DNA from: Neoceratodus forsteri
Lineage: Eukaryota > Chordata > Ceratodontiformes > Ceratodontidae
Assembly (NCBI GenBank): GCA_016271365.2
Contig: CM057452.1
Span: forward strand, 829,528,001 to 829,592,000
Direction of reading: 5' to 3'
Length of the DNA: 64,000 nt
Positions 10,201-20,039 of the stretch are shown piece after piece (within the stretch, counting starts at the first letter, position 1; each line of letters begins with the position of its first letter). The position numbers and the translations under genes are program-made. The notes beneath the pieces are model-generated. The model was not told the origin of the DNA and searched no databases. It saw only the letters and a list, made by a program, of their open reading frames with translations.

Positions 10201-10999
10201 TTTTATATATCCTGTAAAGCTAGTCTTTTTTGATTGTTTCCTGTCCATTTCTGGGTTCCCTTAGTGTTTTTTTCTTTGTGTCTCAGTGTTTTATTCTTAT
10301 TGTGGTACTTTCTGTAGTGTAGTGGGGGGCATATGAGCTTAGGGTAGTGTTTTTCTATAGTGTAGTGGGGGAGCATGTGCATCTCAGCATGCACGTGCAT
10401 TTTAGTGGTATACCCATATCAGGGGTGTGGTACAGCTGGTGCTTCCTTTCATTTCAGTTTGGGGCAAGCAGATTGTGTTGATGTGTGGAAGTTCTATGTG
10501 TTTGTCCAAATGGGATGTTCTGTTGTTTGCAGTCAGGAGCATCGGGACATACAACAGGGGCACAGGAGAAGCACAAGGGCAGAAGAGCAGTAACATGGAA
10601 AGCCTGGTAGAGAAGGATGGAGCATCAAGGGAAACTGATGTTTGATGAGTTGCTGGAGGGAGTTTGTGATTTAGTCTACAGCTTTTTTGCAGGTACTGTA
10701 GTTTTGGATTTTACTACGTTTTTTTTTTGGTGATTGTAATTATTAGAGGTTTGGAGATTTTTCATGTGGTTGTTACCTTTGTTATTAAGGTTGGGTGTTG
10801 TAATATCATGCATATATTGTGTCTATATTTGTAATAGTGAATAGGTTGTTCACTATGTTGTAATAACCTGTGTAGTTACATATGTAGTGGTAATTGCTAT
10901 CAGATATGGGGAAATATCTGATAGTTTGTATAACTGGAAAAAGTCCCAAACATGTACCAGTAGATAAGGGATATGCAGGGGGGACCTGTGTGATACATG
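10201..10999. other. Unassigned; contains a 28-nt perfect-stem hairpin
   Basis: No coding region or repeat family is recognised. At 10897-10924 an 11-bp stem, CTATCAGATAT paired with ATATCTGATAG, encloses a short G-rich loop. The plus-strand frames at 10375-10645 are short and have no motif. Confidence 0.4.
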
Positions 11000-11004
11000 A
11001 TTTC

Positions 11005-11430
11005 TGTAGAACAGAGAACAGACAGAACACCAGGAGGAAGGAGCTACTGGTATAACTAAAACTTCTCTACTGGGATACTGGGACTAAGAACTAGAACTCT
11101 TGTACTGGGACCTTCAATTTAGGGTAAAAAAAGAGTTAGTGTGTTTGTCACAGGTAGTTGAAGTAAATTGTTATCTGGTATCTGTGTTATCTGTGTACTT
11201 ATCTAGGTGCTTGTCACAGGTGTCAGAAGGGAATTGTTATCTGTGAAATTAACTAAGTGTAGAAAGATTTGCAAAATAAGGGGAGTGGCTTAGCTAGAAG
11301 GAGCCAGGTTAAAACCAGATTTTAGCACTGCCCTAGATAGCTTCTGCCAGAGAACAGACAGAAAACCAGGTGGAAGGAGCTGTTGGTATAACTAAAACTT
11401 CTCTACTGGGACTATATTGCCTTCCTTCCT
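11005..11430 (+). repeat. CR1 5' UTR: tandem promoter-like monomers, about 336 bp apart
   Basis: The block GAACAGACAGAA...CCAGG...GGAAGGAGCT followed by ACTTCTCTACTGGGA occurs at 11015-11075 and again at 11353-11411, 336 bases apart. The minus-strand copy of this LINE has the equivalent block twice, 318 bases apart (see 40426-40800). Tandem 5' UTR units in both copies suggest they belong to the element itself and may carry the internal promoter, as do the monomers of mouse L1. The promoter role is inference. Confidence 0.65.
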
Positions 11431-11771
11431 CCCTGCACCCCCCACATAAACCAGTTCTACTTTATAGGCACAGGATTTAACTGACAACAGGAACTTCCTG
11501 TTTGGGACAAGAAGAGAGTGATCACAGAGCCACCAAAGACTCACCATCCTAGAAGGGCAAGAGTAGCTCTCCGTCCCCCAGCTGCTGGAGGTCTGACTCT
11601 GAGCAAGTAAGGAGTCTACTGAGAAATATAGGAACTTCTTGTCTCAGAACAGGAAGATCAGGAGCTAAAAGGGCACAGGGGCAGTAAGTAAGTAGGGGAA
11701 GAAAAAAAAGAAAATAAACAAACAGAGGAAAGATAAGTGATTCCAAACAACAGTTGGGGCCAGAAAAAACA

Positions 11772-12680
11772 TGATGGGAGTGGTAGCAGTGGCTGTGGAG
11801 CAGCAGTCTTCCGGGAGACATTCTGGAGGATGCAGTGTTGTCCCATCTGCAGACACCTCTCTGGGCTGATGGAGGAGGTTGCTCATCTCCCAGGCTCAGT
11901 TAGCCAGGATTTGTGGGACCTCCTCCCACCCAGGGACCACCAGGGTCACTGCTGTTGCCTCAGAGGTTGCCAAGAAAGAGGTGGGTTTGGACCACAGTGG
12001 GCCAGGAGGGTGAGGGTGGAACAGAGCGCATCCTCCAGTTGTACCTTTCCACAATTTCTATGCCATTCTGGAAAAGTGTGGTTCCTCTATGGAGGCACCC
12101 ACAGTGGAGACCAAGGAGGATGCTGGGAACCTCCACAAAGGAGACCTACAGAAGGGTGGCATGGGACCCCACAGGGGAAGGAAACAACTCCTGGTGGGGG
12201 ACTTCATTGTTAGGAAAGTAGAACTGGGGGGAGGAAGGGGAGAGAGAGGTAAGGTGCCTGCCTGGTGCCATGGCTTGGAGGGACAGGGAGCAAATCCTCA
12301 GGATCATGGGAGCAGCTGCACAGGGGAGTGAGCTGGATGTCATTGTCCACCTAGGGACAAATGACCTGGCTAAGAAAGGGTTCAGAGCAGTGCAAGAAGC
12401 ATTTGTGGAGATGGGGAGGGGCCTTAGACAAATAGCACACACGGTAACCTTCTCGGAGGTGCTGCCTGTCTATGGCATGGATGAGGCTAGGGTGCTCCAC
12501 ACCATGGGATTCAATCAGTGGTTGAAAAACTGGTGCACAGCTCAGGGATTTGACTTCATTGGGGACTGGGGGTCCACCTGGAGGGATACAGGCCTATACT
12601 GGAGTGATGGTCTGCATCTGTCCAGGAGGAGAACCAGGATCCTAGGTGATAGTTTAAATACTTCATTGGCAAGCATTTAA
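11772..12680 (+). pseudogene. CR1 ORF1 (zinc finger plus SGNH esterase), frameshifted
   Basis: ORF1 encodes the RNA-binding and chaperone partner of the LINE. The N-terminus has paired cysteines (CGAAVF...CCPICRH) at about 11793-11862, followed by a short region that is a coiled coil in the intact copy at 39-40 kb. Frame changes follow near 11900-12090. In the frame 12270-12680 the esterase domain has VIVHLGTNDLAK (block with Asn) and DGLHLS near 12613 (Asp-x-x-His). The GDSI-type block with the nucleophile Ser reads GDFI here (about 12200), so the catalytic Ser is replaced by Phe. By homology the start corresponds to the Met of the 308-residue copy. Confidence 0.75.
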
Positions 12681-12875
12681 ACTAGCCAAGGGGGGAGGCA
12701 CTGGAAAAGAGCAGGGAAATCCTAGCCCCCCCAAAATATCAGGGTACTAAGTGAGGTAGTCACCAACATAGAGATGACAATAGGGAGAAGTGCAGAGGTA
12801 AATGGAGAACGTGACAAATGCAATAAGGACAGGGATGGGGCAAAAAGCGGTAAGGCCATCAAGAAATAGAGGGTA

Positions 12876-15630
12876 ATGAGTACCAACACCCGTAGTCTGG
12901 GCAACAACTCCCTGAACTGGTGGCCTTGATGGAAGAGGGATGCCTGGATATCGTAGCAGTCACAGAAACATGGTACACAGAGAACTATGACTGGGATGTT
13001 AACGTACCATGATACACAACCTACAGGAGAGACAGGGAGGGCAGAAGAGGGGAGTAGCTCTCTATGTAAGGAAAGGGATAAGAGCAACTGAACAAAAGAG
13101 TAAACAGGGAGGAGAGGAGGCACTGTGGGTCACCTTAGAGACTGGAAATGGCACCACAATCTGCACAGGGGTTGTATACAGACCCCCATGTCAGGGGGAG
13201 GGAATGGACAAGGATATAATAGAAGGCATACTTAGGATGGCAGAGAAAGGGGAGATACTGTTGATGGGTGACCTTAATATGCCAGATGTTAACTGGAGCA
13301 CCTTGGCAGCAGCCACCTCCAAAAGCAGGGCCATTCTTGATGCCCTTCAAGTGGCATGCCTCAGACAGCTAGTTTTGGAAACTAGTCATGAGGGAGCAAT
13401 CTTAGACCTTGTACTCTCAAATGGGGACAGTGAGAGGATCTCAGATCTAGAAGTGGGTAGCCATTTGGGAACAAGTGACCACCAAACAGTGTGGTTCACG
13501 ATAAACTCAGCTACAGAGTCAAGCCATACAAAAGTGAGGGTTCTGGACTTCAGGAGGGCTGACTTTGGCAAGATGGGAGAGTGCCTTAGTAAAGCACTAG
13601 CAAACAGGCTAGAAGGAGGGTAGAGCAACAATGGGGAAATATCAAAACTGCCATCACAGAGGCAACAAGCCTTTGTGTGAAGCAAATAAACAAATCAAAA
13701 TGAAAGAAAACGCCACTATGGTTCTCAAAAGAAGTGGCGGTGAAGGTTAGGGAGAAAAAGATAGCATTTAGGAAGTATAAGGAAACACAGAAGGAGCAGG
13801 ACAGATAACTATACCAGTTAAGGCAGAAGGAAGCAGGGAGGGTAGTCAGAATAGCAAAGGCACAAACTGAGGAAAAGATAGCCAACTCGGTTAAGAAGGG
13901 GGATAAAACCTTTTATAGGTATATCAGGGAGCGTAGAAAGACAAAGGGAGGGATAGTGAGGCTGAATAGAATGGATGGTGGGTGGGCAGAGAGTGACAGT
14001 GAAAAAGCAGGGATACTGAATGAATACTTCTGTTCAGTATTCACAAAAGAGGATGTGGGGAAGGTACCTAATCCAATTAACAGAAGCACTCTGGAGAGGG
14101 GGATCAATCCAGTCCTTTCACAGAAGGAAGGGTTCTGAAACAACTCCTAAAACTGAAGGTGGACAAAGCAATGGGGCCAGATGGAATTCACCCCAGAATT
14201 CTAAAAGAATTAAGCAGAGAACTAGTGACACCACTGACTACCCTTTTTAACAAATCATTGGAGGATGGTGTGGTACCTGAGGACTGGAAGAAGGCTGATG
14301 TGATTCCCCTTCACAAAAGTGGGAGCAAGACAGAGGCAGGAAACTACAGACCTGTCAGTTTGACCTCAGTGGTAGGAAAGTGATGGAATCACTTCTGAAG
14401 GAAAGAATTGTTGAGTACCTAGAGGCCAGTGGGGCCAGGACCCAGGGCAGCATGGGTTCACAGCAGGAAGGTCATGTCAGATGAATCTAATTGATTTCTT
14501 TGACTGGGTGACCAAAGTAGTAGACCAGGGAGGGGCTGTGGACATGGCCTACTTAGACTTTAGCAAGGCATTTGACACAGTCCCACACAAAAGATTAGTA
14601 GTCAAATTAACCAGCCTGGGAGTTGGTCCCAGGGTGGTAGCCTGGGTAAAACATTGGCTGAACAGCAGGACTCAGAAGGTAATTGTAAATGGAGTCTACT
14701 CTGAAGAAAGAAGGGTTACTAGTGGGGTACCACAGGGTTCAGTACTGGGTCCAGTCCTTTTTAATGTCTTTATAAGTGACATTGTAGAGGGACTAGAAGG
14801 AAAAGTATGCCTCTTTGCAGATGACACAAAGATCTGCAACAGGGTTGATACACAAGGAGGCGTGGAAAGGATGAGAAGGGACTTGGCAAGGTTGGAGGAA
14901 TGGTCAGAAGTATGGCAGCTTGGATTCAATGCAAAGAAGTGCAAAGTAATGCACCTGGGAAACAAAAACCCAGGGGAAGATTACACAATGGGGGGAGGTA
15001 GTAACAACAACAAAAATGGAAAGAGGACCTGGGGTAATCATATCAGATGACCTTAAGGTTGGCGAGGCAATGTGAGAAGAGGCGGTAGGGAGGGCTGGGG
15101 GATACTGGGATGTACAGGAGAGGCATCGCCAGCAGAAAACAGGAAGTTGTTATCCCTCTGTACAGGCAGTTGGTGAGACCTCATCTGGAGTACTACGTCC
15201 AGTTCTGGAGACCCCATCTCCTCAAGGACATAGACAGGATGGAGGCAGTTCAGAGGAGGGCAACTAAAATGGTGCAGGGTCTGCAAGAGAAGCCATATGA
15301 GGAGAGGCCAAAGGAGCTTAATATGTATACCCTTGAGGAAAGGAGGGAGAGGCGGACATGATAGAAATGTTTAAGTACCTCAGTGGAATCAACAAAGTCC
15401 AAGAGGGTAGCATCTTTCAGAAAAAGAGATGTGCAAGAACAAGGGGACACAATTTGACGAAAGAGGGGGAACGGCTCAGGGGCAATGTGAGGAAGTATTT
15501 TTTCACAGAGAGGGTGGTGGACACATGGAACAGCCTTCCTGAGGAGGTTGTGGGGTCTAAAACTGTGGGAGAATTCAAGAATGCATGGGACAGACATAAG
15601 GCAATTTTTGTGGGGGGTAGGAAGAAATAG
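12876..15630 (+). pseudogene. CR1 ORF2 (endonuclease and reverse transcriptase), broken
   Basis: Starting at ATG 12876 (MSTNTRSLG), the endonuclease shows VTETW near 12958, GVALYVRKG near 13054, LLMGDLNMPDVNW near 13258 and SDHQTV near 13477, the expected Asn, Glu, Asp-Asn and Ser-Asp-His blocks. The reverse transcriptase shows AMGPDGIHPRIL near 14169, YLDFSKAFDTVPH near 14551, GVPQGSVLGP near 14725 and LFADDTKI near 14812, so the catalytic Asp residues are present. The C-terminal block WNSLPEEVV is near 15526. Frame changes and stops, for example near 13620, 14140, 14380, 15010 and 15355, disable it. Confidence 0.85.
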
Positions 15631-15731
15631 GCTGTTGGTTAAATAGGATCTGCAGCTTATCCTCTAGGTAGAGAAATGGGCAGACTAGGTGGGCCAAGCG
15701 GTCCTTATCTGCCATCAAAGTCTATGTTTCT

Positions 15732-15822
15732 ATGTACACTAGTGCTCTCTGACCTTGGGTAACCTCACAAATGGCATAAGCCATAAGTTAGGTGGCCAAG
15801 GACAAACAGCACTAGTGTACAT
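15732..15822. repeat. 91-bp hairpin element abutting the CR1 tail
   Basis: The ends ATGTACACTAGTGCT (15732) and AGCACTAGTGTACAT (to 15822) are perfect 15-base reverse complements, and pairing continues inward with mismatches (GACCTTGG against CCAAGGAC) for about 34 bases per arm. It starts within the last octamer of the CR1 at 15735. It may be a tiny MITE or a local fold-back. Confidence 0.65.
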
Positions 15823-16460
15823 AAATCATGTACCCCACAAGGTCCCCCCCCCCCCACTGCATATTTCATTTATGTAAAAGGAGAGGACCTTGTGCAACTT
15901 TTTATTATTTTTCTTCATTTTCATTTTTTCTAAATTTGCAGAGTTTTTAGGATTGTTTGGGTGAAAACTCTGGTTTTCCACATTTTTTTCAGGTGGTTTC
16001 TATGGTCATTGTAAAGGACAAGGCATTTCAACAGTGCATCAACATAAAGACATGTCCAGTGATTGGTAGATGAAGTGAGGTTTTAGAAAATTTCAGGAAA
16101 AAGTGGTGGCAATGCTTAGAGAGAGCATCTGACTCTCAAGAGTGACTGTGGGGTATTGAGGAGGTAAACTTCACAGTTTGCTGTTCATTTAGTTTCCTTT
16201 TTTAATTAAAAAATAAATTATTATAACATGTTTTTTCTGCCAGAGACATGGAAGATACTGAGGTATGATGGCTTCAGAAGAAAAGGTAGTGTGAGCGGGA
16301 CCAGCAGCAGCGATTATTTCAGCGTGGCATCTAGGTACATAAGGTGCTGAATTGTTTGAAACGTGACAGTTCTTGTTTGACAGAAAATAAAAAAAAAGAC
16401 ATGGTTTTACAGTCAATGTAGTATGCATGACAGGAGCTAGATTGTGAAATGAAATACTGT
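15823..16460. other. Unassigned stretch
   Basis: It contains a C-run at 15844-15856 and AT-rich sequence. A weak splice-acceptor-like motif TTTTTTCTGCCAG near 16229-16241 precedes a short open stretch, but no protein family is evident. Confidence 0.35.
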
Positions 16461-17550
16461 ATTAGAAACATAGAAACATAGAATTTGACGGCAGATAAGG
16501 ACCGCTTGGCCCACCAAGTCTGCCTATTTCCCTACCTACTGGATAAGCTGCAGACCCTAGTTAACCAGCAGCCTACTTCTTCTTACCCCCACACCCTAGA
16601 ATTGCCTTATGACGTCCCATGCATGCTTGAATTCCACCACTGATTTTGACTCCACAACCTCCTCCGGAAGGCCGTTCCATGCATCCACAACCCTCTCTGT
16701 GAAAAAATACTTCTTTAAATTACCTCTGAGCCGCCCTCTATCTTCAAATTGTGCCTCCTTGTTCTTGCACACCTCTTTTTTTGAAAGATGCTACCCTCTT
16801 GGACTTTGTTGATTCCCTTGAGGTACTTGAAAGTTTCTATCATGTCCCCCCTCTCCTCCTTTCCTCAAGGCTATACATATTAAGCTCCTTAAGTCTCTCT
16901 TCATATGTCTTCCGTTGCAGATCCTGCACCATTTTAGTTGCCCTCCTCTGGACAGCTTCCATCCTGTCTATGTCTTTGCGGAGATTGGGTCTCCAGAACT
17001 GTACACAGTACTCAGATGGGGTCTCACCAGCTGTCTGTACAGAGGGATAATAACTTCCTGTTTCTACTGGTGATGCCTCTCCCTATGCATCCCAGTAACC
17101 CCCCCAGCCCTCCTTGCTGCCCTCTCACATTGCTTGCCCACCTTTAGGTCATCTGATATGACTACCCCAGGTCCCTTTCCATTTTTGTTGTTGTTAGTAT
17201 CTCACCCCCATTGTGTACTCTTCCCTGGGTTTTTGTTTCCCAGGTGCATTACCTTGCACTTCTTAGCATTGAATCTAAGCTGCCATACATTTGACCATTC
17301 CTCTAACCTTGCCAAGTCCCTTCTCATCCTTTCCACCCCACCCTGTGCATCAACTCTGTTGCAGATCTTAGTGTCATCTGCAAAGAGACATACTTTTCCT
17401 TCCAGTCCTTCCGCAATGTCACTTATAAAGACATTGAAGAGGACCAGTCCTAATACTGAACCCTGCGGTACCCCACTAGTAACCCTCCTTTCTTCTGAGT
17501 GGACTCCATTTACTATTACTCTCTGTGTCCTATTCTTCAGCCAATTCTTT
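16461..17550 (-). mobile_element. CR1 family 1, 5'-truncated copy, minus strand
   Basis: The left end is the octamer tail read backwards (GAAACATAGAAACATAG at 16465), followed by the complement of the CR1 3' UTR and the ORF2 C-terminal half through the FADD region (complement near 17365-17405), ending around 17550 just short of the GVPQGSVLG-upstream block. The element is 5'-truncated. Its ORF2 remains contain frame changes. Confidence 0.85.
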
Positions 17551-17579
17551 ATTTATACCTGTATTTTTACAGGTATTGC

Positions 17580-17705
17580 ATAAATTATACATGCACGGTA
17601 GTGCCTGTATGTTAGGGTTGAGTCAGCAATTCTATGTTAAACTCAAATTTTTGCACCATAATAACTTTGCCCCCTTTCAACCAATTTACATGAAATTAGG
17701 AAATC
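17580..17705. repeat. Left arm of a foldback repeat split by a CR1 insertion
   Basis: The block at about 17647-17700 (with GCACCATAATAACTTTGCC and CCAATTTACATGAAATT) is the imperfect reverse complement of the block at 19745-19800 (with AATTCCATGCCAATCAG and GGCAAAGTTACAGAGGTGC). The two arms flank the CR1 family 2 element at 17706-19718, which implies insertion near the centre of an existing palindrome. Confidence 0.55.
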
Positions 17706-19558
17706 ATGCATAAAGAGCAGCGGCTGGCACAAGGGATACATGGAGGGAAAAGGTTCTTCCGGTACATTGGGGAGCGGAGAAAAACTAAGGGCCATCTCAG
17801 CAGATTGAGATCAGGAGGAGGGTGGGTGGAAGAGGCGAGGGACCAGGCAGAGGTATTTAATGAGTACTTTGCCTCTGTGTTCACTAGGGAGGGGGATGGG
17901 ACATCTACAAAGCAAGGCATGAAGGGGATAGAAGCGGTAGTGAGTGGGATCAGGGGAGCAACAGAAATGGAGCAAAAGGGAGGGAGAGGTACCCCAGGGG
18001 TGTCACATCTGGACAAGGATAAAAAGGCCAGTAAGGTGGAGGGAACGGATGATGCTATCTCTGCCAAAAGGGTGTGGTTATCCCTCAAGGCCCTAAAGAA
18101 AGACAAATCTCCTGGGCTGGTTGGCATTCATCCGAGAGTACTATGGGAATTGGCGGACATACTGGCTGCACCCCTGGCGGAGCTCTTCAACAAGTCACTT
18201 GAGACAGGGAGGGTACCTAGGGATTGGCGAGAGGCACATGTGGTGCCAATTCATAAAGGGGGTCGAGGGAAGTACCAGGTAACTATAGACCTCATCAGTT
18301 TGACCTTGGTGGTGGGAAAATTAATGGAGAGTATACTAAAGAAACGATTGGGGGTGTACTTGGAGGAGGTGGGAGGTCTGGATAGTCGGCAACATGGGTT
18401 TGTGCCAGGTAGATCATGTCAAACCAATCTTGTGGAGTTCTACGAATGGGTAACATCTGAACTGGACAGGAGAAAGCCTGTTGATGTATTATTCTTGGAC
18501 TTCAGCAAGGCGTTTGACTCTGTCCCCCACAATGGTCTGGTGGAGAAACTGATGGGGTTAGGAGTAGGCCCTTTGATGGTCAGATAGATTGAAAACTGGC
18601 TAGCTGAACACACCCAGAGATTAGTGGTCTGTGCGGAGCTCTCGAACCCTAGAGAGGTTGGTAGTGGGGTACCGCAGGGCTCGGTCCTGGGTCTGATCCT
18701 GTTTAATGCATACATATCGGACATCAGGGAGGGTATAGGGTGTGAAATGAGTCTCTTCGCGGATGACTCCAAGATGGGAGCAGTAGTTGAGGGAGAAGAG
18801 GGGAGGTTGGCCCTGCAAAGGGACCTGGACACCCTGGAAAGCTGGGCTCACACGTGGAAATTAAATTTCAATATCACCAAGTGCAAGGTGTTGCATCTTG
18901 GTCAGGGAAACCCTAAACACAGGTACACCCTGGGAGGGGAGGCGCTGGAGGCCTCAGTAGGGGAAAACGACCTAGGGGTCATGGTGGATGCATGTATGAA
19001 TAACTCTGAGCAGTGCAGGAGAGCGGCTAGCAAGGCAAACAGGATGTTGGGATGCATCATAAGGGGGATCACCTCTAGGAGCAAGGAAGTGATTCTGCCA
19101 CTGTACAATGGACTGGTTAGACCACACCTTGAGTACTGTGTACAGTACTGGAGACCACACTTGAAGAGGGACATACAGCTCCTGGAGAGGGTACAGAGGA
19201 GGGCAACTAAGATGATACGAGGGCTAGGGGATTTGACGTATGAGGACAGACTTGAGGAGCTCTGCCTGTTTTCACTGGAGGAGAGGAGAGACAGGGGGAC
19301 ATGATTGAGGTCTTCAAGCACCTCAAGGGAATAAATAGGGTAAACATGGTGGGAATCTTTAGACTAAAGCAGAGAGGTATCACCAGAGGGCATGGTTTGA
19401 AGTTGGAAGGTGGAAGGGTGAGGGGGGAAAAGAGGAGGAGGTTTTTCACTGAGAGGGTGGTGGACCCTTGGAATGCACTACCTGGTGAGCTGGTTCAGAG
19501 ATCCACAGTGGAGGGCTTCAAGAGAGGGTGGGACAGACACAGAAAGTGGATGTATTAG
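17706..19558 (+). pseudogene. CR1 family 2 ORF2 (reverse transcriptase), one stop and one frameshift
   Basis: The frame runs from the truncation point to 18585, where a single TAG interrupts it, and continues in the same frame to 19304. RT blocks include DFSKAFDSVPH near 18499, GVPQGSVLG near 18667 and LFADDSKM near 18751, all with intact Asp residues. The C-terminal part follows a one-base frame change near 19300, inside a G-run, and ends with WNALPGELV and a stop at 19558. With so few lesions over 1.85 kb this is one of the best-preserved RT regions in the window. Confidence 0.85.
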
Positions 19559-19718
19559 ATGATGGCCTGTTCCGGGGGGTGGGGATGGATGATAGGGGTT
19601 TCTGGAGCACAAGAGATGGGAGAGCCTTGGCACCCAACTAAGGATCTAAGGTTCGAGTAGACTCATAGACCATAAGGCCTAATCTGCTGGCAAATAGTAT
19701 GTTAGTATGTTAGTATAC
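17706..19718 (+). mobile_element. CR1 family 2, 5'-truncated, plus strand
   Basis: This CR1-type LINE is distinct from family 1: its ORF2 differs widely and its tail is a different octamer, GTTAGTAT repeated at 19697-19716. Only the reverse transcriptase and 3' end remain; the endonuclease is missing through 5' truncation. It sits between the arms of a foldback repeat (17580-17705 and 19720-19860). Confidence 0.85.
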
Positions 19719-19719
19719 C

Positions 19720-19860
19720 CTCCAAGCTATGAACCCTTGATCCTGTAAATTCCATGCCAATCAGTTAAGGGGAGGCAAAGTTACAGAGGTGCAAAACAAA
19801 TGCAAAAGTCTCAGTTTTGGAAAATGTTAAGCCTTTTTTTTGCCACCCAATAACTAAAAC
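19720..19860. repeat. Right arm of the foldback repeat split by CR1
   Basis: Pairs with 17580-17705 as described there; the best block is 19745-19800, and AAACTGAGACTTTTGCAT-like pairing continues outwards. Confidence 0.5.
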
Positions 19861-20039
19861 AATAAGAGTCTTTGAACCTGATACTTTCAGGTTTGATAAA
19901 GCTTGGTCCAAGGTATGCGCTTCTGTGGTTTTTAGGTTCAGCTGTTAAGTAGGTTTTAAAATATTTGCTAAAATTGTTCTGTTTATGAGCATGCGCAGTT
20001 AAAAAATCAACTGAATTTTTGCGAGAGAAGCAGCTTGCA

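Larger units (their letters stand above)
11000..15735 (+). mobile_element. CR1 LINE, near full length, family 1, plus strand
   Basis: The element has a 5' UTR of repeated monomers, ORF1 with an SGNH esterase-like domain, ORF2 with an APE-type endonuclease and a reverse transcriptase, and a 3' UTR ending in TCTATGTTTCTATG at 15721-15734. Octamer tails, the esterase-type ORF1 and the RT signature identify the CR1 clade. Other pieces of the same family lie at 16461-17550 (minus), 36127-40800 (minus, near full length) and 44624-45848 (plus). Many frame changes in both ORFs make this copy inactive. The left edge is estimated by comparison with the minus-strand copy. Confidence 0.85.
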
